DNA of 64,000 bases from assembly GCA_014529385.2 (NCBI GenBank), contig CM043942.1:112812141-112876140 (forward strand), read 5' to 3'. Under the pieces are notes generated by a model that made no database searches, was not told the DNA's origin, and saw only the letters and a program-made list of their open reading frames with translations. This document shows, one piece after another, positions 10,786 through 21,663 of this stretch. Each line of letters starts with the position of its first letter. Positions within the stretch are counted from its first letter, which is position 1. The DNA comes from Adiantum capillus-veneris (taxonomy: Eukaryota > Streptophyta > Polypodiopsida > Polypodiales > Pteridaceae). Both the position numbers and the translations under genes were made by a program.

Positions 10786-11994
10786 CTAGTTCTTATATAA
10801 ACAGGCTTCATCTCTCAATCTAATTGCTAATGCTAAGTCCGTCACTTTAAGGGTGACTCTCTTGGCATGCACCATACAGGAAACTCCGTCGTTGAAGAGA
10901 TGCACCAAAATGTCTTCCGCAGCGTCCTGTAGTGCCAAGAGTGCTCTGCCTTGGAGTCGAGTGACAGAGTCACTACACTCTTCCATAATTTCTCTAACAA
11001 CACGCGAAAAAGCTGCTTTTGGTATGATTGGATCAATAGATTTTTGATACTTTCTAATTTCCCTCAAGGCCACCGTTCCTGGCTTCCATCTTCTTTTCTT
11101 CTGTGTCAAAGGTGGTGGAGGGGGAGCTGGTAGTATGGTCCATTGAGGAGGGTCATTTCTAAACTTTTCTCTCCTCTCTTCTTGAGTTTGTTACTCTTAA
11201 GCTGTGAGATTGTCCTTCTTTCTCTTTGGACATTTCTTGGCTCTCTGAGGTCCTTTGAGTGGCCGAGAGCTGCCAGCCTGTGCCTGTGCCTGTTGTGTTG
11301 CTGTGGCGCTCTCTTCAGCTGCTCTTCTCTCTGCTTCGTCCCGTGCTTGAAGGTTTGCCAAATGAGTTCTCTCAGCCTCGGCTCTCTCCCATTCTTCCAC
11401 CTCTCATCTTCTTGTATCTTCCTTTTCTCTACTCTCAGCTTTTTTGGCAGATCTCTCTTTTTCCTGGCGTGCCTCTTCCTTTCTTTTCTTGGCAGCCCGT
11501 CTATCCTTCTCTGGTGTTTTTCTTTTTGCGCACTATTTGATTCGCATCTTTATTGGTGGAGTTTGCGAGGTTGCTTGAGCAACAGGTGTAGGAACAACAG
11601 GTGGAACCTGCTCATTTTGTAGTGGCTCAGGGTTGATCTCAGAGATTGGTGGAGGATCCGGCAAAGCTGTGCGGTGGGCTTGATGTAACGGTTGAAGATC
11701 CCCAAAAATTTGGTGCATGGTAGTTTGATCATCTGTAATAGATGGGTTTGGAGGTTGGATGGACTGTGTGACTGGTTGTGGTGTTGGGTTATCGTCATGC
11801 GATTGCGGCACGGGATTCAATGTGGCAATGGTTTCCTTGTGTGAAGCAGATGGTTTGGGAGGTTGCATGGTGTTTACATTGGCTTGTGGCATTGGATCTG
11901 AAGATGTGGGCTGTGTATGAGGTGCGGGTTGGGGTTGGGATGTGGTAGTGGTAGTGGTTTCTTCTTGTGCATGAGATGGTTGAGGAGGTTCCAT
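10786..11994 (-). pseudogene. CENH3-like histone H3 fold with long N-terminal region, four stops
   Basis: One reading frame runs from ATG at 11,994 to a stop at 10,786, 403 codons, interrupted by TAG 11,533-11,535, TGA 11,404-11,406, TAA 11,197-11,199 and TAA 11,191-11,193. There are no frameshifts. Residues 1-153 are Pro/Gln/Thr-rich. Residues ~155-285 are charged and helical, with many Glu/Arg/Ala, then Lys/Arg-rich. From ~296 comes a histone H3 core: GTVALREIRKYQKS, then IPKAAFSRVVREI, then ALLALQDAAEDILVHLF, then HAKRVTLKVTDLALAIRLRDE. The Pro-containing helix 1 segment, a longer loop 1 and the ED.LVHLF helix 2 are nearer to centromeric H3 than to canonical H3. The open frame continues upstream to about 12,090, so more coding sequence may exist. 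A normal CENH3 is about 150-180 residues, so this fusion is unusual. The stops look like C-to-T changes of Gln and Arg codons. Confidence 0.75.
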
Positions 11995-11999
11995 CGTGA

Positions 12000-12457
12000 T
12001 CAAGATATGAGTACGTGCTCGCTTTGGCTCGAGTGGATCTTCTAGAACGTGCGAAGGATAAATGAACTTTAAAAAGTGAGTTTTGACTTAAATAGGCCCA
12101 AAAATAAAAATAATAATAAAAACTTAAAAAATGATTAAAAATTTAAATAAACTCATAATTGAAATAGAATTCACACACGGGTCAAAAACTAAGTGTCGAC
12201 AATTGATTAACATCAAAATCCGAGGTTACAACAAATTTTTTTCGTGATCAAAAATTTATTCATTTTGCACCCAACGTCTACCATCTCTTCGCCTTGTTGC
12301 CAACCATCGACGGAAGCGATCTTTTGCTATTGAAGCATGGTATGAATTTGATCGCCTAATGTTAATAACTTTTTCTATTCTGCATTTCAAATTCCTTTGT
12401 ACTGTTGGCTTTTTTCTCTGTCTCCCCGCCAAAACTCTGTAAAACTAATTGAACATT
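12000..12457. other. Spacer between the two minus-strand genes
   Basis: About 460 bases. The frame of the H3-like gene stays open to ~12,090. The rest is the presumed 3' end of the upstream gene and the promoter of the H3-like gene. I see no clear TATA box. Confidence 0.4.
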
Positions 12458-15071
12458 TCATGTAACGCATTGCTTTTTTTTTCTTCCACCTCCATGATGT
12501 GTATTCTTAAAATACACCGCTTTTGCTTGATAGTGTGAGCGCTCCATTCCTTGGCTACTCCAGATGCCCAAAGAACCAAAAGTGTCGAGAAAAAATGCAC
12601 TATGTGCAAAAAGAATATGCTGAAAAATACAAGCTTTTGTTCAATGATATTGTAACGCTGATTGTAAAGACAAAATGAAACTTACCATGTAATGTGTTAT
12701 GTGTGTTTCTCCCCAAGCATCGACCATTTGTGAAGTGAATCTGTTGATCACAAACTTCAAAGTGGATATCTCATCAGAAGTCAGCTTTGCTTTTTCAAGT
12801 AGACGAAAAATATCATCGACAGATTGCCACACATGAGCACGCTTAATTCCAAGAGCAGCTTCGTTCCCTTTGTATGTGGTAATGTCACACACTTTTTTCC
12901 ACAATTGAAACTCAGTTTGACTTTGAGAAGCCGAATAATCTGATAGCAAATGCCGAGCTTTGCTACCACCCATACATATTTTATTGGGTCTATCTTGTGT
13001 ACTACCAGATGTCTTTTTGTCTTTGGATAGCTCAACTGCACCACCATGTCGACCAACACTTGATAAAATAGACTCAAGTTCCTTTATACACTCTTCTCTT
13101 CTTTTTGCAGGCTCCATGTTCCAAGCATAATTGATATGTAACATTAGTAACTTGTCAAGAATTTGCAGACGAGCATGAAGGGTGCAAACATGCACATTAA
13201 TCAGTGGAATTGGTAAAATAGGATCCCAATTAGGATCATCCATGTCTCGATTAGGGGGTACACTTTGATCACAACTAAGAATACCTTGGAACCACTGTTG
13301 TAGTGATTTACTTATCGTTTGTGTATTGGACACACCTTTCACAGAGTTGGCTGCAACTTTCCCACCCTTTCCCTTACCGCTCTTTGATTTGCTGGCTTTG
13401 ACAACCTTGCTCTCGGTTCCCATGGACACTTTACTATGGCAGCAATAAATGCATGGAAAGAGTGTCATTGCACCATGTTTGCAACCTAACATGCACTTAA
13501 GAGTTTTCAAATCTCCTGCCAAATGCCACTCAACTTGGAACGAACCCAAGTCTGAAACCTGCAATCTTTGTCCTTCTTGTTGTTGCCGAATGATGTCAAC
13601 AATTGGCGTATGATTGAAATACCACTTCAAGGACTCATGTGTTTCTTTTGGGAGATGAAAAGCAGCCAACCACCAGATATTCTTCTCTGATTGAACACCT
13701 AAACACGTGTTTCCCTTCTCATTGTCATTTAACTCAACATCGACACCTACCAAGGCCCTGTTCATCATTGTAACGCTTACCCTTTCGAGCCGCTGACCTT
13801 TAACAATCTGACACTCATCTAGTTTCATAACAAAAATTACTTTGCCACCACACTCTTCTTGTGTCAACCCGTAAAATCTGATCATTGACTCCTGGAGTTT
13901 CAACAAGTCGACATACACATTGTTGAATTCATTGTAGCCAAAGGATTTTCCATCTTCTAATGTCATGACATCCTTGACACATTGAAATCCACCTAACAAA
14001 CTTGCAACATCATTGTTGGCGCATCGTTTGGCAATGCTAACACTGTAAGGTGTTGGTAGCAATCTGAAAAGACCTTTTTCTCTTTGTCCTATTGTTACAA
14101 TTTTATACAAAGCTTCATAAGCTTTGAAACTTATTCCTGCACTATCACACACCTCCATCATCTCCTGAGGTGACACAATACTTTTTAACTCACTGAAATA
14201 TTTTTGACGCAGAATTTTGGCAATGCTAACATTGGATGGATCGTCCAATAACTCCACCAACTCCTTTGGTTTGATGATATGTTGCAATAATGTACGTCCG
14301 GTTGTATCGATATCAGAATCGATTCCCATCATTTGTCGAGCCAAATTTCTGCATATGGAAACATAATTATAACAACCTGCAAACAAAGTGTAAAAGCAAA
14401 AGTTGGCGTTCATATCCTTACCTAGTTTGTCGTATTCGTTTCTTTCGAGCTCCAACATTTGAAGATAGCATACACATTGCTTGTCTCTTTCGCTTACGAA
14501 TGTAGTAGCCGAGGGGAATGTGTGTGAGATGATCTATTCTCCGACGCATATTACGTGCAGTGTGTTGTAGTTGAACGTAGTTGTCCAATCGACGCTCTTG
14601 CTCTGTTTTCTGTTGTTGCAGCTTTTTATTAAGTTGGATTATCTCAGCGTTCAGCTGCTTCATTTTGTCATTGGCTTCTCCCCTGATTCGTTGAATGTCC
14701 ATCATGTGCTTTTCTTGCACTGTTGATGAGGCAACAAAGAGCTGCTTTCTTGCTTCTCTTTCATTGAATAAAGCCGAATGTAACCTCCAGCAGTATCCCC
14801 ACGGCCCATCTCTTCCATCTCTAATAAAACACAAAACGTCAGTGACATTGCGAAAGGGTGGTGCTACATTGGTTATAGGATCAAACGGGTAAATGTGACC
14901 ATCAACCCATAAGTTGATTGCTTTGCATCCACTACTTCGTAGCTGATCTGCAGCATTGGGGTTAGAAGTTCCAAGGCGTACAGTAGCATATTCCTACTCT
15001 AAATCAGCGTTTAAGCGATATCGTTTTGGCTTATTGGTAATATCTTGCAGTGGAGGGAGACTACTTGCCAT
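12458..15071 (-). CDS. Three-exon transposase-like gene (D, D, E), one early stop
   Basis: The model joins, on the minus strand, 15,071-14,474, 14,376-12,686 and 12,619-12,458. Intron 1 (97 nt) runs from GTATGC to TTTGTTTGCAG; intron 2 (66 nt) from GTAAGT to TATTTTTCAG. The sum is 2,451 nt, exactly 817 codons, with consistent phases. The only defect is TAG at codon 26 (14,994-14,996). The N-terminal third has a W.DGHIYPFDP segment and a coiled coil (~residues 110-180). The middle has MKLDECQ (Asp ~386, codon 13,817-13,819), LAGDLKTL (Asp ~488, codon 13,511-13,513) and, just after, a CxxC in FPCIYC. The last exon has SSQGMERSH (Glu ~789, codon 12,542-12,544). The order GDLK..Cys pair..QGxE recalls an uncharacterised eukaryotic family with a transposase-like layout. 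Its role as the mobilising enzyme of this block is inference. Confidence 0.65.
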
Positions 15072-15347
15072 TGGTGCTAAATAAACAAGTAAGCAAGAGG
15101 GATAATGTGTAATGGTGAAGGTTACAAGTAGTACAAGCATAGAGAGATGGCTATGGAGGGATAGGAGATAGGAAAAAGCTCTCAGAGTTGAGATAAAGGG
15201 ATTTTGTTGTGGAGGGAAGAGAGAGGGGGAGCACAACTCAATATTTTTCAAATTCAAATAGTTGAAGAAGAAAATGTAGCTGCACACAAAGGTAATGGAG
15301 TTCTCCATTGCTCTCACAGAGAGTAGGAAGGAGAAAAGCATGAGGGG

Positions 15348-15379
<32 letters not shown>

Positions 15380-15554
15380 AGGTAGACAAAGAGAAAGAAA
15401 GTGAGAGGAAGTGGGAGAGAGGGAAAGCAATAAATGAAGAGAGTGTGGAAGAGAGAGAAAATCTGCAGCTTTGGAGAATCTGCACTTTTTGTCAGATGTA
15501 CAGCATAGAATGTTCTTTCAATGATTTGAAGAAGGAAGAGAGAAAGGAAAAGAG

Positions 15555-15596
<42 letters not shown>

Positions 15597-15780
15597 TGTT
15601 GCACGTTTTAGAGAGAGAATGCAATGAGAGAATGTGTAAAATCTCTTTTTCTGACTATGAAAAGGTTGAAAAGTACTTCTCTTTATGATATCTAAGTGAG
15701 AGAGAGTGATTTATATGCTAGAGAGAGAGAGAGAGAGAAGTGTGGGAAAAGACATTTTAAAATTCAGTTACCCACCTCTT
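15072..15780 (-). promoter_or_regulatory. GA-rich upstream region of the transposase-like gene
   Basis: Read on the minus strand this is a CT-rich leader and promoter. It contains GA microsatellites on the plus strand at 15,348-15,375, about 15,557-15,596 and 15,721-15,739. It mirrors the CT-rich leader at the other end of the block (6,545-6,780). No single TATA box stands out. Frames across it are products of the repeats. Confidence 0.5.
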
Positions 15781-15884
15781 TTTTTAGTGAAAATATATAG
15801 AAATGTCATTTTTAAAAATCTCAGCACCCTTTATTTTAAGCTTGGTCAAACTTGGTTTAAGCTTTAAGCATTTTCTTAAACTGC

Positions 15885-15925
15885 CAAATAAAGAGGCCCT
15901 CCTATACCCCATTCACTTCCTAATG
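15885..15925 (-). repeat. Right arm of 41-bp inverted repeat
   Basis: Matches 6,251-6,291 in reverse complement at 39 of 41 positions. On the outer side it runs into the DUF4216-like tail of the CACTA transposase. The arm itself can be read as the end of that coding frame, which is the main argument against it being a terminal repeat. Confidence 0.7.
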
Positions 15926-17490
15926 CCAGGGCCTTAACGCACTTTCTACTTTGTGGAGCAACTTGAACAACATAGAGCTAGCACGGTTTAGACAGATCTT
16001 TTTCATCATTTTCTCTCCATAGTGTGAACACAACTTGTTCACAATGCTGCGAAGTACGAACCTATCCCGTGCATCTGCCCACACCCGCCTAGAGTTCACT
16101 TGAATCAATCCACTCTTATCTTTGTGCACAATTACATTAGGACCGCTCGTAATAACTTTGAACCACTTGACATCAAAGATAAAAATATCAAACTTCCTAA
16201 ATCTAATCTTCAAGATGTCTTGGATGTAGCCAAAGTATTCAAGCTGACTAGTCTCTGTGTTCTCATCTCTGACACTACTCTTACTTTCTTTGAAGATGAT
16301 CTAGAAAAGAAAGGTTTCTAGTGACACGAGTGCACTTGAATTGCAAGTGATCTATCAAGGTTGTTGATTTTCCCCTTCGGACCTCTCTAGCCACTTTTGC
16401 ATGATGTCTGAGTTGTGAAGGCAAAATCTCATAATCTTTTCTCTCATTGTGATATTTATCTTCCTAATGATGCTTTGTCCCTACAGCTCATCCCTTGTCA
16501 CCTTGACGTTGACCTCAGTAGTCCACATTCGGGGCATCTCTAAAACAATTGAGCCCAAAAATTCACTGATGTGATTGATGAGAACAATATATCTTGTACA
16601 AGCCATCCTTCGGCCATACTACCCTCGGGACAAGCCCTTTGATGAACGAACCCTTTAAAGTCTTCATAAATCTCTCCAAGAAGAACATCCACCTACTATG
16701 AACTACCCTAGCAATTGCAACTTCATCGACCACATGCACAAGTAGATGCATTTGGTTGGTAACCATGTTTATTGGAAAGTACTTCTCCACCATACACACT
16801 ACTTCCATAGCATTTAATATTGCTACATCAATGTTGTCTTTTCTTACCTCTTTTGAACTGATCCAACGTACCAACTCACTAATTTTATAGATTGTTCTTC
16901 TAATGTCATCTGTCAGACAATCTTTATGGCAATTGGTAAGACAAACTGTAAAAGTTTGTGCCAATCGTGGGACTTAAGACCACTAAGATTTTCATGTCTA
17001 GTAAAGCATGCACCCAATGGGAGCCTTGAATGAAGATATACTTTTCTTCACTTGTTGCTCCTCTACACGACTCAAAATCCATGGACCTTTTGGTATATAA
17101 AACTTTCCATTGAGTTTAAGTCGAGCCCACATCCCTGGCATTCGACCCATAGCCTGTAGGTCATCTCTTTGGGCCTTGCTCTCCCTTTTTCCATTGATGG
17201 ATTTCCAATCTCTCCCACATTCTTGAAGATGTGCATTGGGTTGAGCAGATGATTAATCAGTAGGTCACTCCAATACGAGAGTTCGTAAAAAATAGAAAGT
17301 CTTTTCATGTTGGATGGCATGAAATCTCCCCTCTCCACCCACATGTTTTTCCAATCGCTCGCTTTCAGTGGATGCATGTCATGTTTGCATATGTTTGGTC
17401 CATGTAGCTCATGTCCTTCAGGCAAAAATCTACCATGCTCCTTGATGCATGGTTTTTAGGACCCCTTCTGAAGATGCAATAAAGGCACAG
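15926..17490 (-). pseudogene. CACTA TNP2 transposase, C-terminal half
   Basis: Degenerate minus-strand coding sequence in the order of plant En/Spm transposases. From 17,480 to 17,072 comes the segment with GRFLPEGH, then YWSDLLINHLLNPMHIFKNV, matching the TNP2 region with the conserved 'NLDVMHIEKNV'-type motif. From 16,964 to 16,563 comes a DUF4218-like part with YFPINMVTNQMHLLVHVVDE and ERFMKTLKG. From about 16,213 to 15,930 comes a DUF4216-like part with FDVKWFKV and, in a shifted frame, SQHCEQVVFT. Several stops and frameshifts separate the pieces. The N-terminal half lies at 19.2-20.5 kb on the same strand. Confidence 0.8.
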
Positions 17491-19145
17491 TCAGTTGTTG
17501 GGGAGATGAGGATACTCTAGTCCAAGGGATCTCGAAAGAGAAGAAAAATCTACTTCACAAGCACCAAAGAGTAAAAAGTGCCATGGACAGAAGATACGTG
17601 GGAACGAGCTCTTATGCATGCCTACAACCTATATCTTACAGAATAGCCCATTCTAGGTGTGAATTTCTAGTGAAATTTACACGAGGATGTTCGTGTGGAC
17701 TCACAGCACAGCATACTCCGTTTTCACTTTTTTACCGACAGTAAATATTTTTTACCACAGTAAATATTTTTTACCTACAGTAAATATTTTTCACCTACAT
17801 GGTAAATACAAATCACTTTTTACCTACAGTAACTTTTTTTACCCATGGTAAATATTTTTTACTGCACCATAAGTATTTGGTAGGTAACAGTTCACCGTTA
17901 CTAGAAGCAGTGATTGGGCATCAACAATGCAGTTACAGGAGGAGAAAAGGAGAAAATCTTATGGTAAAGGTGAGTCAACAGGGATAAAGACTTTTGAGTT
18001 GAAAAGAGACATGCTGATTTTTTCAAAGAACACATGTCAAAAGAAGCCATGGTTGAGGATTTTTTGAGAATTTGATATTCAGGAGGACCCAGCTACCACC
18101 TCCCCCCCGCAGGTCCCCCCCTGACATGTGCAGAACCTCCAGTTTCAACATCCACCTTACCTGCTCTTAAATGCTGGTCAAGGCCTTATCCCCATGTGTC
18201 ACAATCAGAAAAATCAGCATTTACCCTCCCCTCTCACATCACTCTAGAGAATATCTTGATGGTGACATATCAGGTGACCTCAATCTGTTGACCACCCTAA
18301 GCAAAAAGTAACCCCAATCAACGAATTTAAGCATGTTTATCCCTAATCCTAAACCCTCTCAGAAACCTATATAAGGAGGCCTTCTCTCACTCAAAAACAA
18401 CACTTCACCCACTTCACCAAGCAGTGAAGCTATGACGACATTGCTCACAATGAGGAGCTATGGATGGAGCTCTACTCTCTCTCCCTCTCTCTCTCTCCCT
18501 CTAGTATGCTACATTACTAGCCCTAAAACCTAAATAAGGAGTCTTCTCTCATGCTCCATGGCCACCATCCTCGCCATCATTCTCTAAGGTATTGATGTGT
18601 TGCTAGTAGGATCATACCTACTTGCTAGGTTGATTGTTTTTGACAAGGGATTATGCCATCCTTGGCTTGCTTCTCTATATCCTTGTTATGTATGATCAGA
18701 TGCCGTTGTATTGTTAAGCTGATGTCTTGTGTATATATATGCTACATAAGGTCCCTAAGATTCGTTTCTATGTGTTTTGCCATATGTTTTGATGCCATCA
18801 TAATGCCAGAAGTCTCACTTGCCTTTGTGCACTATGTGTGAGGTCCCTAAACCTCTTAATTTAGGGTGGTGCCCCCTTTGTTTTGTTCTTTGCTTGTTTG
18901 CATGAGGCGTGGTTTGTGGAGTGTGCACGAGTACAGAGGCCACCCGATTGCACTGCTCTTTTTCCCGCTATCACTCCTCATAAATTGTCTTGCTTAAATG
19001 ATCAAAGTAGTAGAAGCCAGTTGAGGCCATATTTTGGACATGCATGATTACCTGAATAACTCAAGCCTAAAAAATCATAAAATTAAGATATAAAAGCGTT
19101 GGCATAGCCAGGAATAGCATATATATGAGGATTTCAAAGATGCTT
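17491..19145 (+). mobile_element. LTR-like insertion splitting the CACTA transposase
   Basis: TNP2 coding similarity stops near 17,490 and resumes near 19,260. About 100 codons would be expected between those points, but 1.7 kb lies there. The inserted part begins with TGTTGGGGAG at 17,496, carries a plus-strand TATA box (CCTATATAAGG, about 18,368-18,378) followed by a transcript-leader-like CT-rich tract, and a second diverged copy of that promoter segment near 18,520-18,545. This fits a solo LTR. I could not find a matching 5-bp target duplication or a definite right end. Confidence 0.45.
17715..17875. repeat. Short tandem repeat TTTTTACCTACAGTAAATA
   Basis: At least six diverged copies of a ~19-22 base unit containing TTTTTACC and GGTAAA or CAGTAAATA. 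The unit is close to palindromic (TTTAC...GTAAA), so single strands could fold. It lies inside the LTR-like insertion, upstream of its TATA box. Confidence 0.75.
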
Positions 19146-19199
19146 ACTTGAACACTTGCCAAAGCCTAGCCAATCGTGCATAGTCCACATGAGAATGCC

Positions 19200-20521
19200 T
19201 TGCACATGTACATTTCATCGTCCAATTTTTTGGGATATGTTAACCACATTGATCCTTGTCTACAAGATTTGGAGCTCTTCTGTAAATGGTTCCAAATAGA
19301 CGTCCATGTTCTTTGCTTTGTACTTTTCTGGGATGATAAGTGACAACAACATATGGCCCTTCTTGATAGCTAGCCATGGTGGAAGATTATAGTTAATTAA
19401 GCAAATAGGCCACATGCTCCATGATGAAATCCGTAATAAAAGGGGTTTACTCCATCCATTGTTAGACCAAAACGGATACACAAGGCTCATCCTTAAATGT
19501 AAGCCATCTTTTCTCTATGTGCTTCCATGCATGAGAGTCATCAGGTATCAGCATCACATCATCTGTTGATCTAGTATTTGAGTGCCATGTCATCAAAGCG
19601 GCTATAGACTTGCACCTGAACATGCTCTTTATTCTTGTAATGATAGGAAAGTGTCAAAGGACCTTTGCACGGATAAATTTTCCTTGTGTGTCCTCTCTAT
19701 ACTTGTTTGATCCACAATTGAGAAATTGTTTCAAATTTTCATACCCATTGCAAAAGAGTATAAAATCATTAGGGCAGGCATGTATTTTGTGATAGTCCAA
19801 GCCCAAGTTAGTAAGAAGCTTTTTAGCGGCTAGACGAGTAGGGGGTATGTGATTGCCTTCCGACAAGATTTGCTCGTTGAGAAACCTGTCATTACATCAA
19901 CAAGTGAACACAATGATCATAGTATTGAACTATAATTTTCACTTTGGCATGCTTAGAATATAATGTATTTACCTGAAATGCTTTGTGATGGAGGCGTCAG
20001 AACACCCATAGACAGACTTCATATTAAGGATTGTCAAAGCGGTACTGAGAACTAAGATTTTTTCACCATTGTAAAGCGGTATACATGCAAGATTTTTCAT
20101 CATATTGCTCTCTTTCTCGTTGTCATCATGCCATTAATATGGATGGGATGACTAAGGTTGGTCGCAATGTTGCCTTGAAAATTGTTGCCTTCTAAGTTTT
20201 TAATGATAAAATCCATGTCAAAGAATGCGTCTAACATCTGGTCCATCTCTACTTCTTGAAATGTGGAATCGGGTATTGGTGGGGTGGACTCTTTCAATGG
20301 CTGTTCGTTTGATAATCGTCTTCTCTGGGATAAAATTGGAGCAATATCTACTTGCAGAGGTTTATCTACTACCTTCGGACCATGAGATCAATAGCGCAGG
20401 TCTTGTAGTTGCTCTATGGAAAAGAGACCGTTATTGCGTATGTGTTGATTGTAGATTTTTTGTTTTTGCAAGATCTGATGCTTGCAATGCGTACAAGGAC
20501 ACGCCATCCTATCATCCATAA
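19200..20521 (-). pseudogene. CACTA TNP2 transposase, N-terminal half
   Basis: From 20,521 downward there is a transposase-associated zinc-like segment (RMACPCTHCKHQILQ, then HIRNNGL and SHGPK). Then comes an acidic linker (20,297-20,100). Then a TNP2 start with AKKLLTNLGLDYHKIHACPNDFILF..YENL (19,866-19,654). Then INYNLPPWLAIKKGHMLLSL and DVYLEPFTEELQ (19,490-19,260). This order matches plant En/Spm TNP2. Stops and frame changes make it inactive. The C-terminal half is at 15.9-17.5 kb. Confidence 0.8.
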
Positions 20522-20574
20522 TTTATCTTACCAATGATGCAACAAATGAATAAAGCACTCTTGTTATAAGTACA

Positions 20575-21663
20575 CACCACTAACTACATGATAACCTCAC
20601 ATTCTCTAACCATGCCCGATCCCTGCACACCTCGGTCTACAGGTGCAAGGAGATCAGTACTACCGGGTAATAATCTCGTCTTTATTGGTCAATGCCTATA
20701 TGTTAGAGTTTTTGAAGTTTGTGTAGGCTATTGAAGTTTGATTGCATTATTTTACTTTGTTTGTCGAAGTCCGTTTGCGTTTTTGAAGTACACGAGTCAT
20801 TTCTGAAGAGTGTTGCATTTTTTAAGTCCGTTTGTGGTTTTTCTACCATTTGCCACTAGCTCTAACAATCTCACATCCTCTAGCCATGCCCAATCCCCGC
20901 ATACCTCGGTCCAGAGGTGCACGAAGATCAAGAACACCAGGTAATAATCTCGTCTTTATTGGTCAATGCACGGTTTGACATAAGTCTATTTCTAAAATTT
21001 GTTTGCATTTTTTAAGTTTATGTGCACTATTGAAGACTGATTGCATTATTTTACTTTGTTTGTCGAAGTCCGTTTGTGTTTTTGAAGTGCATAAGTCATT
21101 TCTGAAGACTATTGCGTTTTTTAAGTCCGTTTGCGGTTTTTCTACCATGCTGCTAGCTCTAACAACCTCACATTCTCTAGCCATGCTCGATCCTCTCACA
21201 CCTCGATCTAGAGGTGCACGGAGATCAGGACCACCAGGTAATAATCTCATCTTTATTGGTCAATGCATATAAATTAGGGTTTCTGTTTTTAAAAACTATT
21301 TGCATTTTTGAAGTCTATGTACGCTATTGAAGTCCGATTGCGTTATCTTACTTCTTTTGTCGAAGTCTGCTTGCATTTTTTAAGTACACAAGTCATTTTT
21401 GAAGACTGTTGCGTTTCTCAAGTCCATTTATGATTTTTCTAACATTTGTCGCTAGCTCTAATAACCTCACATTCTCTAGCCATGCCCAATCCCTGCACAC
21501 CTTGGCCTTGAGGTGCATGAAGATCGGGACCACCACGTAATAATCTCGTCTTTAATTGTCAATGCTTTATATTAGGATTTGATCTAAGTCTGTTTTTTAA
21601 GTTTGTTTGCAGTTTTGAAGTTTGTAGGTGCTATTGAAGTCTGATTGCGTAGGTTGAGCTTTC
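20575..21663. repeat. Four tandem ~0.3 kb repeats with exon-like micro-frames
   Basis: Units share CTCTAGCCATGCCC, then ACCTCGGTC..GAGGTGCA, then CCAGGTAATAATCTCGTC and a tail of TTTTGAAGT/CGAAGTCCGTTTGCG motifs. The ATG starts lie at 20,612, 20,886, 21,183 and 21,482 (steps 274, 297 and 299). Each of the first three encodes a basic peptide of about 18 residues of the type M..P.TPRSRGARRS followed directly by a GTAATA splice-donor-like sequence. The fourth unit has stops and is cut short just before the histone pseudogene. Confidence 0.75.

Larger units (their letters stand above)
6251..15925. mobile_element. Candidate large multi-gene DNA element
   Basis: A 9.7 kb block lies between inverted 41-bp arms. 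It contains two plus-strand genes (7,172-8,447 and 8,761-10,269) converging on two minus-strand genes (11,994-10,786 and 15,071-12,458). The last of these has D, D, E and CxxC features of a transposase. Coding frames and introns are far better preserved than anything else in the window, apart from the copia element, so the block is comparatively young. CACTA remnants flank it on both sides. It could instead be an inverted duplication holding unrelated genes. Boundaries and mobility are inference. Confidence 0.45.

Noticed and set aside
14377-14421. 45-nt intron (GTAAGG to TTTGCAG) in the transposase-like gene
   Set aside because: It is shorter than plant introns usually are and does not join the upstream coiled-coil frame. 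The 97-nt intron from GTATGC joins both frames correctly.
14994-15627. Open frames over the GA microsatellites
   Set aside because: Low-complexity products from GA/CT repeats. Only the last part (from 15,071 down) is coding, as exon 1 of the transposase-like gene.
17496-19145. Exact target duplication for the LTR-like insertion in TNP2
   Set aside because: The five bases before TGTTGGGGAG (TCAGT) do not recur at any suitable right end, so no exact borders are claimed.
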